Below, piece by piece: positions 21,342-28,971 of a stretch of DNA of 28,971 nucleotides. The DNA lies in assembly GCA_003454975.1 (NCBI GenBank), contig DMST01000192.1, positions 2,579 through 31,549 on the forward strand, read 5' to 3'. Under the pieces are notes generated by a model. The model was not told the origin of the DNA and did no database searches. It was given only the letters and a program-made list of their open reading frames with translations. This DNA comes from Cytophagales bacterium (GTDB lineage Bacteria; Bacteroidota; Bacteroidia; Cytophagales; Cyclobacteriaceae). Positions within the stretch are counted from its first letter, which is position 1, and each line of letters begins with the position of its first letter. The position numbers and the translations under genes are program-made.

Positions 21342-22736
21342 ATGACAGCAGACGACTTACGGGACTATGCCAAAGGGCTTAGCAAAAACGGCTGGGACCG
21401 ACTTTCTACCGAGACCCAAGGCCTCCTAAAAACAAACGAGGGCATATTTGATACCCATACGCACATTTTTGATATCCAAACGCTGGATGTTTGGGTAACA
21501 CTGCGCCGCCTACTGGGAGGTAGCTCAGAGCTTACCGAGGAGTTGATTGCACTAGTACCGGATGAGCAATACAGTGAGATACACTACTACCTACGGGGTA
21601 GTCTGGAGGAACATTCGGACTTGGGCACCGAGGCTGCTTCGGACGAGGAGTGGGACCAACTCGCTCAGTTTTTTGAAGCAGCCACTGAAGCAGTAAGTGC
21701 TTCTGATAGAACAGAGGCTACGGTTAGCATATCACTTCGTGAGTTACTGAAACACTGGAGGCTACTGCTCTCGCAAGACATGGAAGAGGTGTACCGGTAC
21801 TACATGGACAATTTTGCCCTAACCCTACTGCCTGCCTATCGGGGAAAAACCCTGGTGGTAACGGCTTTAATGATGGATCTGGAGGCGGCCTGGAACATGG
21901 AGGTTCGTAGGCCCTTCGAGCAAGTGGTTACCGAACTGCTGGTGCTGGGGCAAACGCACCCACTTCTACCCTACTTTGCTGTGGACCCACGCCGAGTGGA
22001 CCACGATTTGCCCGGCAGCGAAAAGAATCTGTACGAGCTATTCACCATGGCATTCCCCACGTCGGGGCCTTCCTTCTTTGGGGTAAAAGCATATCCCGGA
22101 CTTGGTTACCTCCCCTCCGATTGGCGACTAGATCCAATTATGAAAATCTGTGCCGACCACAACATACCCGTCCTGAGCCACTGCGGAAGCAGTACCATCC
22201 GGGCTACCGATACCCCCCTGGAAGTTTACCGTGGGGAAGAGTTGGTAGTGCTAACGGGCACACCCGAAGAAAATGCCGTACTGATGAATGATCCGCGAGA
22301 ATGGGAACCGGTATTGAAAAAGTATCCCCACTTGCGACTGAATCTGGCTCACTTTGGTGGCATTGAGCCCTGGGAGAATTTTGATGCCAATGATCCGGCC
22401 ACGGAGCCACAGAATGCGCTGGATACCAGCCATCGGATCTACCACATTGTGCGACTATGCGAAACTTACGATTATGTGCATACGGACTTTTCCTACACCT
22501 TCGTGGAGGACGACCTGTTTCCAAAGTTACAGCAGCAAATTGAGGAGCATCCGAAACTAACCAGCCGGGTAGTACACGGCACAGATTCTTGGGTAGTGGT
22601 TATAGAAGAAAACATGGTGCTTGGTCAGCGCTCGTTCTTACAGTACTTTGAAGACTACCAAGAGGATTTTCTTACCAATAATCCTATCCGGCAAATGTTG
22701 GGGTCACCGAACAGCACTAAGGTAAAAACAAGTTAG
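21342..22736 (+). CDS. Amidohydrolase-family metal-dependent hydrolase
   Basis: A 464-residue TIM-barrel hydrolase of the amidohydrolase-2 type. Metal ligands are visible along the chain: FDTHTHIF (His39, His41), FFGVKAYPGLGY (a Lys often carbamylated), PVLSHCGSS, NLAHFGG and the late HGTDSW Asp. Between the first motif and the barrel proper lies an acidic, helical insertion of about 100 residues (about 60-165). The substrate is unknown. The gene has its own probable promoter and ends 50 bp from the convergent sirtuin gene. Confidence 0.82.
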   Translation: MTADDLRDYAKGLSKNGWDRLSTETQGLLKTNEGIFDTHTHIFDIQTLDVWVTLRRLLGGSSELTEELIALVPDEQYSEIHYYLRGSLEEHSDLGTEAASDEEWDQLAQFFEAATEAVSASDRTEATVSISLRELLKHWRLLLSQDMEEVYRYYMDNFALTLLPAYRGKTLVVTALMMDLEAAWNMEVRRPFEQVVTELLVLGQTHPLLPYFAVDPRRVDHDLPGSEKNLYELFTMAFPTSGPSFFGVKAYPGLGYLPSDWRLDPIMKICADHNIPVLSHCGSSTIRATDTPLEVYRGEELVVLTGTPEENAVLMNDPREWEPVLKKYPHLRLNLAHFGGIEPWENFDANDPATEPQNALDTSHRIYHIVRLCETYDYVHTDFSYTFVEDDLFPKLQQQIEEHPKLTSRVVHGTDSWVVVIEENMVLGQRSFLQYFEDYQEDFLTNNPIRQMLGSPNSTKVKTS

Positions 22737-22786
22737 CTGATAAAAGAGAATCGTTTCTTTAGGAATGAAGCACTAAACATTCAAAT

Positions 22787-23479
22787 TCAGCTATACTCCT
22801 CAACCAGCAAATCCCGCATTTTGGGCATACCTGAGGCGGCCCCTTCTTTGATGAGTTCTACTTTTCCTCGAAACATATCCTCGGAAATACCAGGATCCAC
22901 ACAAAACAAAGGCGCCGATTCAGGCGCATACTCTAGTAGTGAAGCCGCCGGATACACCACCAGCGAAGTACCTACCACCAATACCAGATTAGCATCTAGC
23001 ATCTCACGGATGGCAACCTCCATCATGGGAACCATCTCACCAAACCACACAATGTGCGGCCTTAGCTGTGATCCTTTTTCACACAAATCACCCCACTTCA
23101 GTTCCCATCCGTCTAGTTCATGTACCAGGCTCTCATCTACCGTACTGCGGACCTTAGAGAGTTCCCCATGCAGATGGATAATGTTACTGCTACCTCCTCG
23201 CTCATGTAGGTTATCAATATTTTGGGTGATGACCACAACCTTGAAGTGCTTCTCCAGGTCAGCTACCGCAAAATGCCCGGGGTTGGGCTCCACCTCATGC
23301 ATCTTTTTGCGTCGCTCGTTGTAAAACCGAAGTACTAGTTTTGGGTCCGCGGCCCAACCCTCAGGGCTAGCTACTTGCGTTACATCATAGCCTTCCCATA
23401 GACCATCGGCTCCCCGAAAGGTAGGAATACCACTGTCGGCACTGATACCAGCACCCGTCAATACCACGAGCTTTTTCAT
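22787..23479 (-). CDS. cobB: Sir2-family NAD-dependent deacylase (class III, zinc-less)
   Basis: A 230-residue sirtuin removing acyl groups from lysines with NAD. Motifs: LTGAGISADSGIPTFRG (7-23), TQNIDNLHERGG (85-96) with IIHLHGE containing the catalytic His104, and VVGTSLVVYPA (168-178). Tyr53-x-x-Arg56 (FYNERR) is the pair that in class III sirtuins recognises succinyl- or malonyl-lysine. Standard sirtuins have four zinc-binding Cys; here the region after HGE has only Cys133, so zinc is not bound in the normal way. GSQLRPHIVWFGE is intact. It is divergent from glutaminase, 128 bp away. Confidence 0.93.
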   Translation of the reverse strand: MKKLVVLTGAGISADSGIPTFRGADGLWEGYDVTQVASPEGWAADPKLVLRFYNERRKKMHEVEPNPGHFAVADLEKHFKVVVITQNIDNLHERGGSSNIIHLHGELSKVRSTVDESLVHELDGWELKWGDLCEKGSQLRPHIVWFGEMVPMMEVAIREMLDANLVLVVGTSLVVYPAASLLEYAPESAPLFCVDPGISEDMFRGKVELIKEGAASGMPKMRDLLVEEYS

Positions 23480-23607
23480 GCCAATAAACTACGGATTCCA
23501 GAGAAGACTTTTAGAACCTGTGGTTGCTTTTTGAGCATTGAAAAGTTGAAATAGGCGTACCATTCCCTTTACCTCCTTTTTGTACTTTCCCATTTCAATA
23601 AGAATCC

Positions 23608-24519
23608 ATGAAAAAAACCGCTATCCAAGACCTATTCGCAGAGATAAAATCTACCCATAATCCGGGCAAAATAGCCACCTACATTCCTGAGCTAGCTAAG
23701 GTAGCCCCCCACCAATTTGGCATGTATTACCAGCCGGTATCCGGAACTGGATTTGGACTAGGTGATCATAAGCAGCCATTTTCCATACAGAGTATTGCCA
23801 AGGTATTCTCCCTCACCTTAGCCATGCAGTTAGAAGGAGAGGCGCTATGGCAGCGGGTAGATGTGGAGCCCTCAGGCAATCCATTCAATTCATTGATACA
23901 GTTGGAAACGGAGCACGGTATTCCGCGCAATCCTCTCATCAATGCTGGCGCTTTGGTGGTTTGCGATGTGCTCATGAGCCATTTGTCTTCACCCCAAGCA
24001 GACTTGCTCCAGTTCATCCGAGACGTAACCGGCCTACCTCAGCTCAGCTTCACTGAAACCATCGCTCATTCGGAAGATGAAACGGGCTACCGCAACCGGG
24101 CCCTCATCAACTTAATGCGGGATTTTGACAACATAAAAAACCCTGTAGAGGAGGTACTCGATTTGTATTTCCACCTCTGCTCTATCAACATGACCTGCCA
24201 GGAACTGGCCCAGGGATTCCAATACCTGGCTTGCCACGGCCGTCGGTCCTTGGGTGGCGAAACGCTCATCACCACCTCACAAGCCAAACGGATCAATGCA
24301 ATCATGCAGTTATGCGGCTTCTATGACGAAGCAGGGGACATTGCCTACCGGGTAGGGCTACCAGGAAAAAGTGGCGTGGGGGGTGGTATCATAGCCCTGC
24401 GGCCTGACCAGTACACGATTGCTTTATGGAGCCCACCACTTAATCCGAAGGGAAACTCTTACTACGGAATGAAATTCCTGGAGGAGTTTACGACCCTCAC
24501 AGGCACGTCTATATTTTAA
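23608..24519 (+). CDS. glsA: Glutaminase (serine-dependent)
   Basis: A 303-residue enzyme of the beta-lactamase-like glutaminase family, about the usual length (E. coli about 310). It hydrolyses glutamine to glutamate and ammonia. The catalytic Ser-x-x-Lys is at Ser62 to Lys65 (PFSIQSIAKVF). Other conserved blocks: GHQFGMYY-type substrate strand (HQFGMYYQP), EPSGNPFNS, NPLINAGAL, GYRNRAL and the glycine-rich GLPGKSGVGGGI. It is cytoplasmic, with no signal peptide. The start at 23608 gives MKKTAIQDLFAEI as in relatives. Confidence 0.96.
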   Translation: MKKTAIQDLFAEIKSTHNPGKIATYIPELAKVAPHQFGMYYQPVSGTGFGLGDHKQPFSIQSIAKVFSLTLAMQLEGEALWQRVDVEPSGNPFNSLIQLETEHGIPRNPLINAGALVVCDVLMSHLSSPQADLLQFIRDVTGLPQLSFTETIAHSEDETGYRNRALINLMRDFDNIKNPVEEVLDLYFHLCSINMTCQELAQGFQYLACHGRRSLGGETLITTSQAKRINAIMQLCGFYDEAGDIAYRVGLPGKSGVGGGIIALRPDQYTIALWSPPLNPKGNSYYGMKFLEEFTTLTGTSIF

Positions 24520-24608
24520 CCTGGAAATTGTCGCTTGCAAGCCTTATTAGATCCCCTTACCCTGCCCATATTTTATTCTCTTCTTGAAAAACACGATATT
24601 ATGTGGTG

Positions 24609-25112
24609 ATGAAACGCTTGCTCATGTACTCCCTGCTGGCTGTTTTGGCCACAGCGTGCCTATACAATCCTCCACGGCCGGTGGCTGATGAAGATTTTGG
24701 GTCGGAAGATCCAGGCTATTTGGTTATGCACCTTGACAGCATTGTTTGGTCGCCTACCTGGTCTGTGAGCAACGGAGAGCGGCGCCCCCCCATCGAGGTC
24801 TCCTATCTGGGAAACGGGATTTTAATTTTAGCCCGACGTGCCATCGCCAACGGCATCCAAGAGGTTTCGGTATTCGTGGAAGAGCCCATATTGGTTGGTG
24901 AAGAAATTTTACCCCCCTTCGATGAAGCCTCAATTACCTTTAGAAACACTGCCAATGACTGTCGGTACCTATCAGCCCAAGACGGTTTTATTCGTATCAC
25001 CGGGTTTGACCGGGTAGCCCAATCCATTCGAGGAGAATTTCAAATCGAATACAGTACGGAAGCGTGCGGTTACACCTCCCTTACCAACGGCAATTTCTCA
25101 TTGCGCTACTAG
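24609..25112 (+). CDS. Predicted lipoprotein, function unknown
   Basis: A 167-residue protein with the signal peptide MKRLLMYSLLAVLATAC (lipidated Cys17). The mature part is beta-rich, with two later Cys in DCRYLS and EACGYTS that could form a disulfide. It resembles the small envelope lipoproteins of about this size in the phylum that follow a signal, linker and beta-sandwich plan, but I recognise no named domain. GTG codons at 24603 and 24606 precede the ATG, which I prefer. The stop TAG overlaps the convergent gene's stop in CTAG (25109-25112). Confidence 0.7.
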   Translation: MKRLLMYSLLAVLATACLYNPPRPVADEDFGSEDPGYLVMHLDSIVWSPTWSVSNGERRPPIEVSYLGNGILILARRAIANGIQEVSVFVEEPILVGEEILPPFDEASITFRNTANDCRYLSAQDGFIRITGFDRVAQSIRGEFQIEYSTEACGYTSLTNGNFSLRY

Positions 25113-25714
25113 AGATCTTTGCGGTAGCGTGCCTCCATGGCTTCCTGTGTCTCCAGTGGGGTATTCCCTCCTATCTGATCGCGCAACATCTGACCCATCG
25201 TCGGTAACACAGACCGTTCCACCTGCATACCAACCTCCCAGAGCTGAGACCGCATGAGTGCTTTTGCACAGTGCAAAAATGCCTGCTCTACCGTTACCAG
25301 GATGCAGGTCTTGGGCGGATGATTTTGGTAAGTGCACTGTTCCAAATACTGTGAGTCTAAGGTGATCACCGCCTTACCGTTGATCCGTAAGGTTTCATTA
25401 ACCCCAGGAATCAAAAAAAGCAGCCCTATACGACCAGTCTCCACAATGTTTGTGAGGGTATCTAATCGATTATTTCCTTTGAAATCCGGAATAAGAACCT
25501 CGTTTTCAGACAATACCGTAACCCATCCTGGTTGTCCACCACGCGGGGAGGCATCCACCGTACCTTCTGCGCTATAGCTGCTCACAACTAAAAAGGGGGA
25601 CAAAGCAACAAAATCAGTCATGTGTCTATCCAAGACGGCAAGCTCTTTCTTGCTGGCTCGTTCCCCTGGCAGACCGTATAGTTCTCTTAGCGATTGGATA
25701 TCAGTGATTGTCAT
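25109..25714 (-). CDS. FMN-binding PPOX-family protein (MSMEG_1061 type)
   Basis: A 201-residue split-barrel flavoprotein of the pyridoxamine 5'-phosphate oxidase superfamily. LRELYGLPGERASKKELAVL, the strand FLVVSSYSAEGTVDASPRGG, PDFKGNNRLDTLTNI and IGLLFLIPGVNETLRING follow the order of the MSMEG_1061-type subfamily, which binds FMN or F420-like cofactors. The late HCAKALMRSQLW motif is also typical. The physiological substrate is unknown. I use the ATG at 25714 rather than 25750, because a candidate promoter (TTTG-N21-TATATTCT, plus strand 25762-25730) would otherwise lie inside the gene. It converges on the lipoprotein gene with overlapping stop codons. Confidence 0.82.
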   Translation of the reverse strand: MTITDIQSLRELYGLPGERASKKELAVLDRHMTDFVALSPFLVVSSYSAEGTVDASPRGGQPGWVTVLSENEVLIPDFKGNNRLDTLTNIVETGRIGLLFLIPGVNETLRINGKAVITLDSQYLEQCTYQNHPPKTCILVTVEQAFLHCAKALMRSQLWEVGMQVERSVLPTMGQMLRDQIGGNTPLETQEAMEARYRKDL

Positions 25715-25816
25715 AGTATTGGGTTTTCTAGAATATACGGATGAAAGCAAATATCCACCAAAAAATTAATCTCTGGTTAATCTATCGCTACCTACTTTCG
25801 TATCAAATCCATTTGC

Positions 25817-26449
25817 ATGAAATACCATTTTCTACCCCTGTTCTTCTTTTTCTTGATTGGCTGTCAACCAAAGGATACGCAAACCACAACGCGGCAGCAA
25901 ATGGCCCGAGAGCTAGACAGTCTGTATCAGGTAAATCAGAAAGTAGAAGCTTGGTACTCGCAACAGCTAAGTGTATTTGGTTGGGACAGCCCTGAGCATT
26001 TTGCTGCTATGGATTCCTTGATATTTGTAGATTCTACCCACGTTGGCGCCATATTAAGAATGGTGGAGACCGCAGGTGGATATCCTGGAGCGGATTGGGT
26101 AGGAGATTCCTTGAAAGAGGTGGCATTTCGGATCTTACGCCTTTCTCCTCCAGATCCGGAAGGCCAGTATGCGCAACTGTTTTTGCAAGCCGCCAAACAA
26201 GGGGATTTGCCTGTGGAAGAGGCAGCCGAATACGAGGACAAATTCTTGAGTCACTACAGCAAGCCTCAAAAGTATGGCACCCAGGTAAACCAGTTCGAAA
26301 TTTTGGATTCGGCCACCGGACAGTTCAATCTCAAAACTATTGCCCTTCCTATACAGGATACAGTGGGCATTGATAGCCTGCGTGCTACTATGGGGTTGGG
26401 TCCTTGGGAAGACTACCTTAACGGATTTGGCATCAGCCGTTGGGAGTAG
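25817..26449 (+). CDS. DUF6624-type lipoprotein
   Basis: A 210-residue lipoprotein (MKYHFLPLFFFFLIGC, lipidated Cys16). The mature part is alpha-helical, with an N-terminal coiled-coil-like stretch (RQQMARELDSLYQVNQKVEAW) and a segment GGYPGADWVGDSL...DLPVEEAAEYEDKFL...PQKYGTQ. The G-x-P-G...VG...Y-G-T-Q pattern fits the DUF6624 family as I remember it, whose function is unknown. It would be exported and anchored. The stop touches the stop of the convergent lipoprotein gene (TAG|TTA). Confidence 0.75.
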   Translation: MKYHFLPLFFFFLIGCQPKDTQTTTRQQMARELDSLYQVNQKVEAWYSQQLSVFGWDSPEHFAAMDSLIFVDSTHVGAILRMVETAGGYPGADWVGDSLKEVAFRILRLSPPDPEGQYAQLFLQAAKQGDLPVEEAAEYEDKFLSHYSKPQKYGTQVNQFEILDSATGQFNLKTIALPIQDTVGIDSLRATMGLGPWEDYLNGFGISRWE

Positions 26450-27013
26450 TTATTGTATTTCCCGCACTTCCTGATAGACCGCTCGCAGCCATTCTTGAAT
26501 GGCTTCGGCCGTTTCACCTTCTCTATGCACATCCCAATCTCCTTCTGCCCCCACCAAATGCTCCTGATAGATTTCCGTTACCGGATCTTGATACAAGGCA
26601 TACAGAGAAAGTGAGCCCTGATCTGCCCCACGGCTGGTACCCTGTGATAATACCTGCTGAGCAATCAATTGCACTGCTTCAGGATGGCGAGCAAGCCACT
26701 CACTCTCCAGATTATATAGAAGTTGGCTATTATGAGAAATGTTGAATTCCAGACTACCGAGGGCATATCCTTCATCCGTAGGTAGCTCCCACTGATTGGA
26801 ATTGCCTTCTAAGTCAAAAGAATATACATCGCCTTGGCGGGTAACGAAAAAGCCGTAGTCGGTAGGTACCCAAGCCATGTTCGTATACCGACCATAATAC
26901 AGAATCTCCTGTTGGCTATCTGGTTCGGGCGCTGCCTCCAAAGCCTCATAAGAATAGCAGCCCGTAAGTAAGGCTCCCATCCAAATCATCCCCAAAACCC
27001 AAAACTTTTTCAT
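26450..27013 (-). CDS. Predicted lipoprotein, function unknown
   Basis: A 187-residue protein with the signal peptide MKKFWVLGMIWMGALLTGC (lipidated Cys19). The mature part contains several aromatic strands (YYGRYTNMAWVPTDYGFFV, GDVYSFDLEGNSNQWEL) then a helical C-terminus with RHPEAVQLIAQQVL. The first half looks like a short beta-propeller or sandwich fragment; no domain is recognised. A candidate promoter and a stable hairpin lie upstream, so it is probably its own transcript after the secreted amidohydrolase gene. Confidence 0.7.
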   Translation of the reverse strand: MKKFWVLGMIWMGALLTGCYSYEALEAAPEPDSQQEILYYGRYTNMAWVPTDYGFFVTRQGDVYSFDLEGNSNQWELPTDEGYALGSLEFNISHNSQLLYNLESEWLARHPEAVQLIAQQVLSQGTSRGADQGSLSLYALYQDPVTEIYQEHLVGAEGDWDVHREGETAEAIQEWLRAVYQEVREIQ

Positions 27014-27034
27014 GACTCTCTATGCCTGTCGTTG

Positions 27035-27063
27035 CATAGATAAGAACCGACCCTAGGATCAAA
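27035..27063 (-). promoter_or_regulatory. Candidate promoter of the 26450-27013 lipoprotein gene
   Basis: On the minus strand: TTTG (plus strand 27060-27063), a 17-bp spacer, then TATCTATG (plus strand 27035-27042), one base off consensus. TCTATG (27019-27024) and CATAGA (27035-27040) form an inverted repeat across the expected start site. Confidence 0.35.
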
Positions 27064-27067
27064 GGTT

Positions 27068-27100
27068 GGAAAGGAACCAAATAATATTTGGCCCCTTTCC
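27068..27100 (-). terminator. Long near-perfect hairpin after the secreted amidohydrolase
   Basis: GGAAAGG, a 2x2 internal mismatch (AA/CC), CCAAAT, loop AAT, ATTTGG, CCTTTCC: 13 paired bases in a 33-nt hairpin (27068-27074 with 27094-27100; 27077-27082 with 27086-27091). It lies 12 bp past the amidohydrolase stop. No T-run follows on the minus strand, so termination by this element alone is uncertain. Confidence 0.45.
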
Positions 27101-27112
27101 GAGGACTATATT

Positions 27113-28861
27113 TTACTCGATATCGTAAGGTTCTGGACTCCAAAAGTGCACTTCTACGATCTTTCCATTAGCCACTTTATAGATGGCAATGGCATGGGCC
27201 ACATTGCCATCGGGCAATCCAGTGAGCCGCTCCTGATCTACTACTGTATTGCCCACTACCATCCGTTCTACTACTTCGCAATGCAGTTCAGGAATCCGTT
27301 CAAACAGGTTGGCATATCGCGGGCGCATATTTTCTTTCCCTACCATATACGGTTCTGAGCCCGGTATCCTGAATATCTTCACGGTATCTGAATATGGCTC
27401 CAGGAATGCATCAATATCACCTTCGTTATATGCATTCAGCTGTCGCTGGGCCAAAACCTCCGGTGTATCGGGCAATAGCGTATCGGGGTCCACCAGCGTA
27501 CCGGCCTTCATTACCAGATCCACTTGTTTGAGTGCCTCCAAGTCATCGCTGGGATTGGCTTCCAGCAGTACCAAGTCCGCCCGTTTACCTTCGGCAATGC
27601 TGCCCCAAAGATGAGCCTGGCTCACTATTTCTGCGGGCGTTAAGGTGCTCGCCTTTAATATCTGCCAATTGTCCAGCCCTGAAGCCTGCATAGCCGCCAG
27701 CTCCTGATAGTAAGATGTAGCATGTAGTGTACCAATATTCCCTGCATCAGTACCTGTGGCAATCATCACTCCGGCGTCCATTAACTTTTTCAGGTTTTCA
27801 GCCTCAATGTCTTCTGCGCTTCCCTCCTTATCAAGTTGGATGAGTCTGGCTTCACTCCCCGTCCGGTATTGATTTACCATGGCGGTATCTGGGTGAATCC
27901 TAAGATCCTTAAATGAACCCACCGTATATGGATTGGCCCACACAAAATCAGTAAGCGTTAGGTCAGTTGCCTGAGCAAATGTTTCAGAGTACTTCCTGCT
28001 TACAATCAGCGTAGGATCAAGCACCACTTCATTTTCCAACAGCAGATCAATAAACTCCTGGTCGATAGGTTCTCGTACACTGTGCACCAAATATTTGGCA
28101 CCTGCCTTCACCGCCAGTTTGGCTTCTGCCAATCCTGTAGCGTGCACGGCTAAGGGAAGGCCATGTTTGCTAGCTTCATCCATAGTAGCCTCTACCACCG
28201 GTAAGTAAGCTTCGGCACTGCTACCTGGAAATACGATATACCAGATTTTGATAAAGTCCGGATTACGCTCAGCTTGTCTACTCACTAGTTCGCGGGCCGC
28301 ATCTGGTGTCTGAATAAGCATGATCGGCGGATCTTCAATCTCGAAGGCTTGTGGCTGATAAGAACTAATCAACGGTCCCGTAGTCAGGTAAAAGGGAGCA
28401 GTAGCTACATCCTCAAACTCATCCTTGATGTCAAAATTGGTAAATGGACCGCCTACATCCATCACCGTGGTGATCCCCTGCCGCATGTACCTTCGGAACA
28501 AGTCATCAGCTTGTGCCCTTACCCAGGCTATCTCTTCTTCATAGGGCTTCAAGGGGGACATATCAATCGCGTCTGGGCGAGCATAGAGTCCACCACTTTG
28601 GAACATATGGATGTGACTATCTACCAAACCAGGAATTAGAAACTTCCCGGTCCCATCTATTACGGTAGCCCCCTCCGGGGCCTGCACCGAACGCCGGCTT
28701 ACTTTGGTAATTATTCCATCTTCAACCACCACCGTGGCACCGGCTATGGCTTTGCCTTTTTCTACATCCAGGTAGGTAACTGCTTCAAAAACAGTCACCT
28801 GAGCCATCAACCGGGGCATGCAGGCCCAGGTCAGTAGGACCAATAATGTTAAACGTTTCAT
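27113..28861 (-). CDS. Secreted amidohydrolase fused to an NTF2-like domain
   Basis: A 582-residue protein. A Sec signal peptide (MKRLTLLVLLTWACMPRLMA) precedes an imidazolonepropionase/prolidase-like amidohydrolase (about 25-455): GKFLIPGLVDSHIHMF with the His-x-His pair, a metal-bridging Lys (NPDFIKIWY), VHATGLAE, LVHSVRE and the catalytic Asp in GTDAGN. The last about 116 residues (LNAYNEGDIDAFLEPYSDTV to the end) form a SnoaL/NTF2-like cone domain. I start at 28861 because the signal peptide begins there; an ATG at 28876 adds MYTHT. A hairpin follows the stop. The substrate is unknown; an exported peptidase or hydrolase role is likely. Confidence 0.88.
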   Translation of the reverse strand: MKRLTLLVLLTWACMPRLMAQVTVFEAVTYLDVEKGKAIAGATVVVEDGIITKVSRRSVQAPEGATVIDGTGKFLIPGLVDSHIHMFQSGGLYARPDAIDMSPLKPYEEEIAWVRAQADDLFRRYMRQGITTVMDVGGPFTNFDIKDEFEDVATAPFYLTTGPLISSYQPQAFEIEDPPIMLIQTPDAARELVSRQAERNPDFIKIWYIVFPGSSAEAYLPVVEATMDEASKHGLPLAVHATGLAEAKLAVKAGAKYLVHSVREPIDQEFIDLLLENEVVLDPTLIVSRKYSETFAQATDLTLTDFVWANPYTVGSFKDLRIHPDTAMVNQYRTGSEARLIQLDKEGSAEDIEAENLKKLMDAGVMIATGTDAGNIGTLHATSYYQELAAMQASGLDNWQILKASTLTPAEIVSQAHLWGSIAEGKRADLVLLEANPSDDLEALKQVDLVMKAGTLVDPDTLLPDTPEVLAQRQLNAYNEGDIDAFLEPYSDTVKIFRIPGSEPYMVGKENMRPRYANLFERIPELHCEVVERMVVGNTVVDQERLTGLPDGNVAHAIAIYKVANGKIVEVHFWSPEPYDIE

Positions 28862-28971
28862 TGTGTGGGTATACATCTATTTTGTGGGTAATTAAATCAA
28901 ACATCCTGAAAAGCAAGGATCTATTTTGCCGGCCACTCCAAAAAGTAAAATCAATAATCTCCGCCCGCCAA

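Overview
The window looks like ordinary chromosomal DNA of a free-living Bacteroidota bacterium, most likely Saprospiria- or Cytophagia-like; the rank below phylum is a guess. The signs are: upstream elements that fit the Bacteroidota housekeeping sigma factor (TTTG, about 19 bp, TAnnTTTG) in front of several genes, almost no Shine-Dalgarno sequences, six lipoproteins with short signal peptides, a menaquinone gene pair (menI-menF), and an ArgH that begins MKLW. I see no rRNA, tRNA, CRISPR array, insertion sequence or phage gene.

Layout. 1-6750: a lipoprotein and a convergent methyltransferase, glycerol kinase (glpK), a convergent SDR epimerase, argininosuccinate lyase (argH) and a small GSCC lipoprotein. 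6751-11836: a Crp/Fnr regulator behind a 19-bp perfect palindrome, a PAS-PAS-AAA+ sigma-54 activator, and a lipoprotein glycoside hydrolase of the GH63 type. 11837-13647: a repeat-rich intergenic region, then a STAS-like protein, a CPYC peroxiredoxin and a thioredoxin-fold protein that has lost its CXXC. 13648-14530: a gene-poor, partly AT-rich stretch that holds two tiny minus-strand genes. 14531-16190: menF and menI, with a divergent histidine phosphatase. 17042-18115: a PAS-HisKA protein without an ATPase domain and a zinc-ribbon protein. 18226-20389, minus strand: TPR protein, exported TonB-C-like protein and K+ channel. 20491-24519: a Dph6-like ATP pyrophosphatase, an amidohydrolase, a zinc-less sirtuin and glutaminase. 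24609-28861: three lipoproteins, an FMN-binding protein and a secreted amidohydrolase fused to an NTF2-like domain.

The most unusual part is 13971-14455. One gene encodes a 45-residue peptide (14258-14395, minus) whose N-terminus looks like the leader of Bacteroidota class I (pinensin-type) lanthipeptides. It has a phylum-type promoter and is flanked by a 10-bp direct repeat. Next to it is a 44-residue single-span membrane protein (14029-14163, minus) with its own promoter (TTG-N20-TATCTTTG) and a textbook intrinsic terminator. No modification enzyme lies in the window, so the peptide would be an orphan precursor.

The rest is mostly central metabolism and housekeeping: glycerol, arginine, menaquinone and glutamine genes scattered singly or in pairs, as is usual in this phylum. 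Three convergent gene pairs end with stop codons that abut or overlap, which points to a compact layout in those places.
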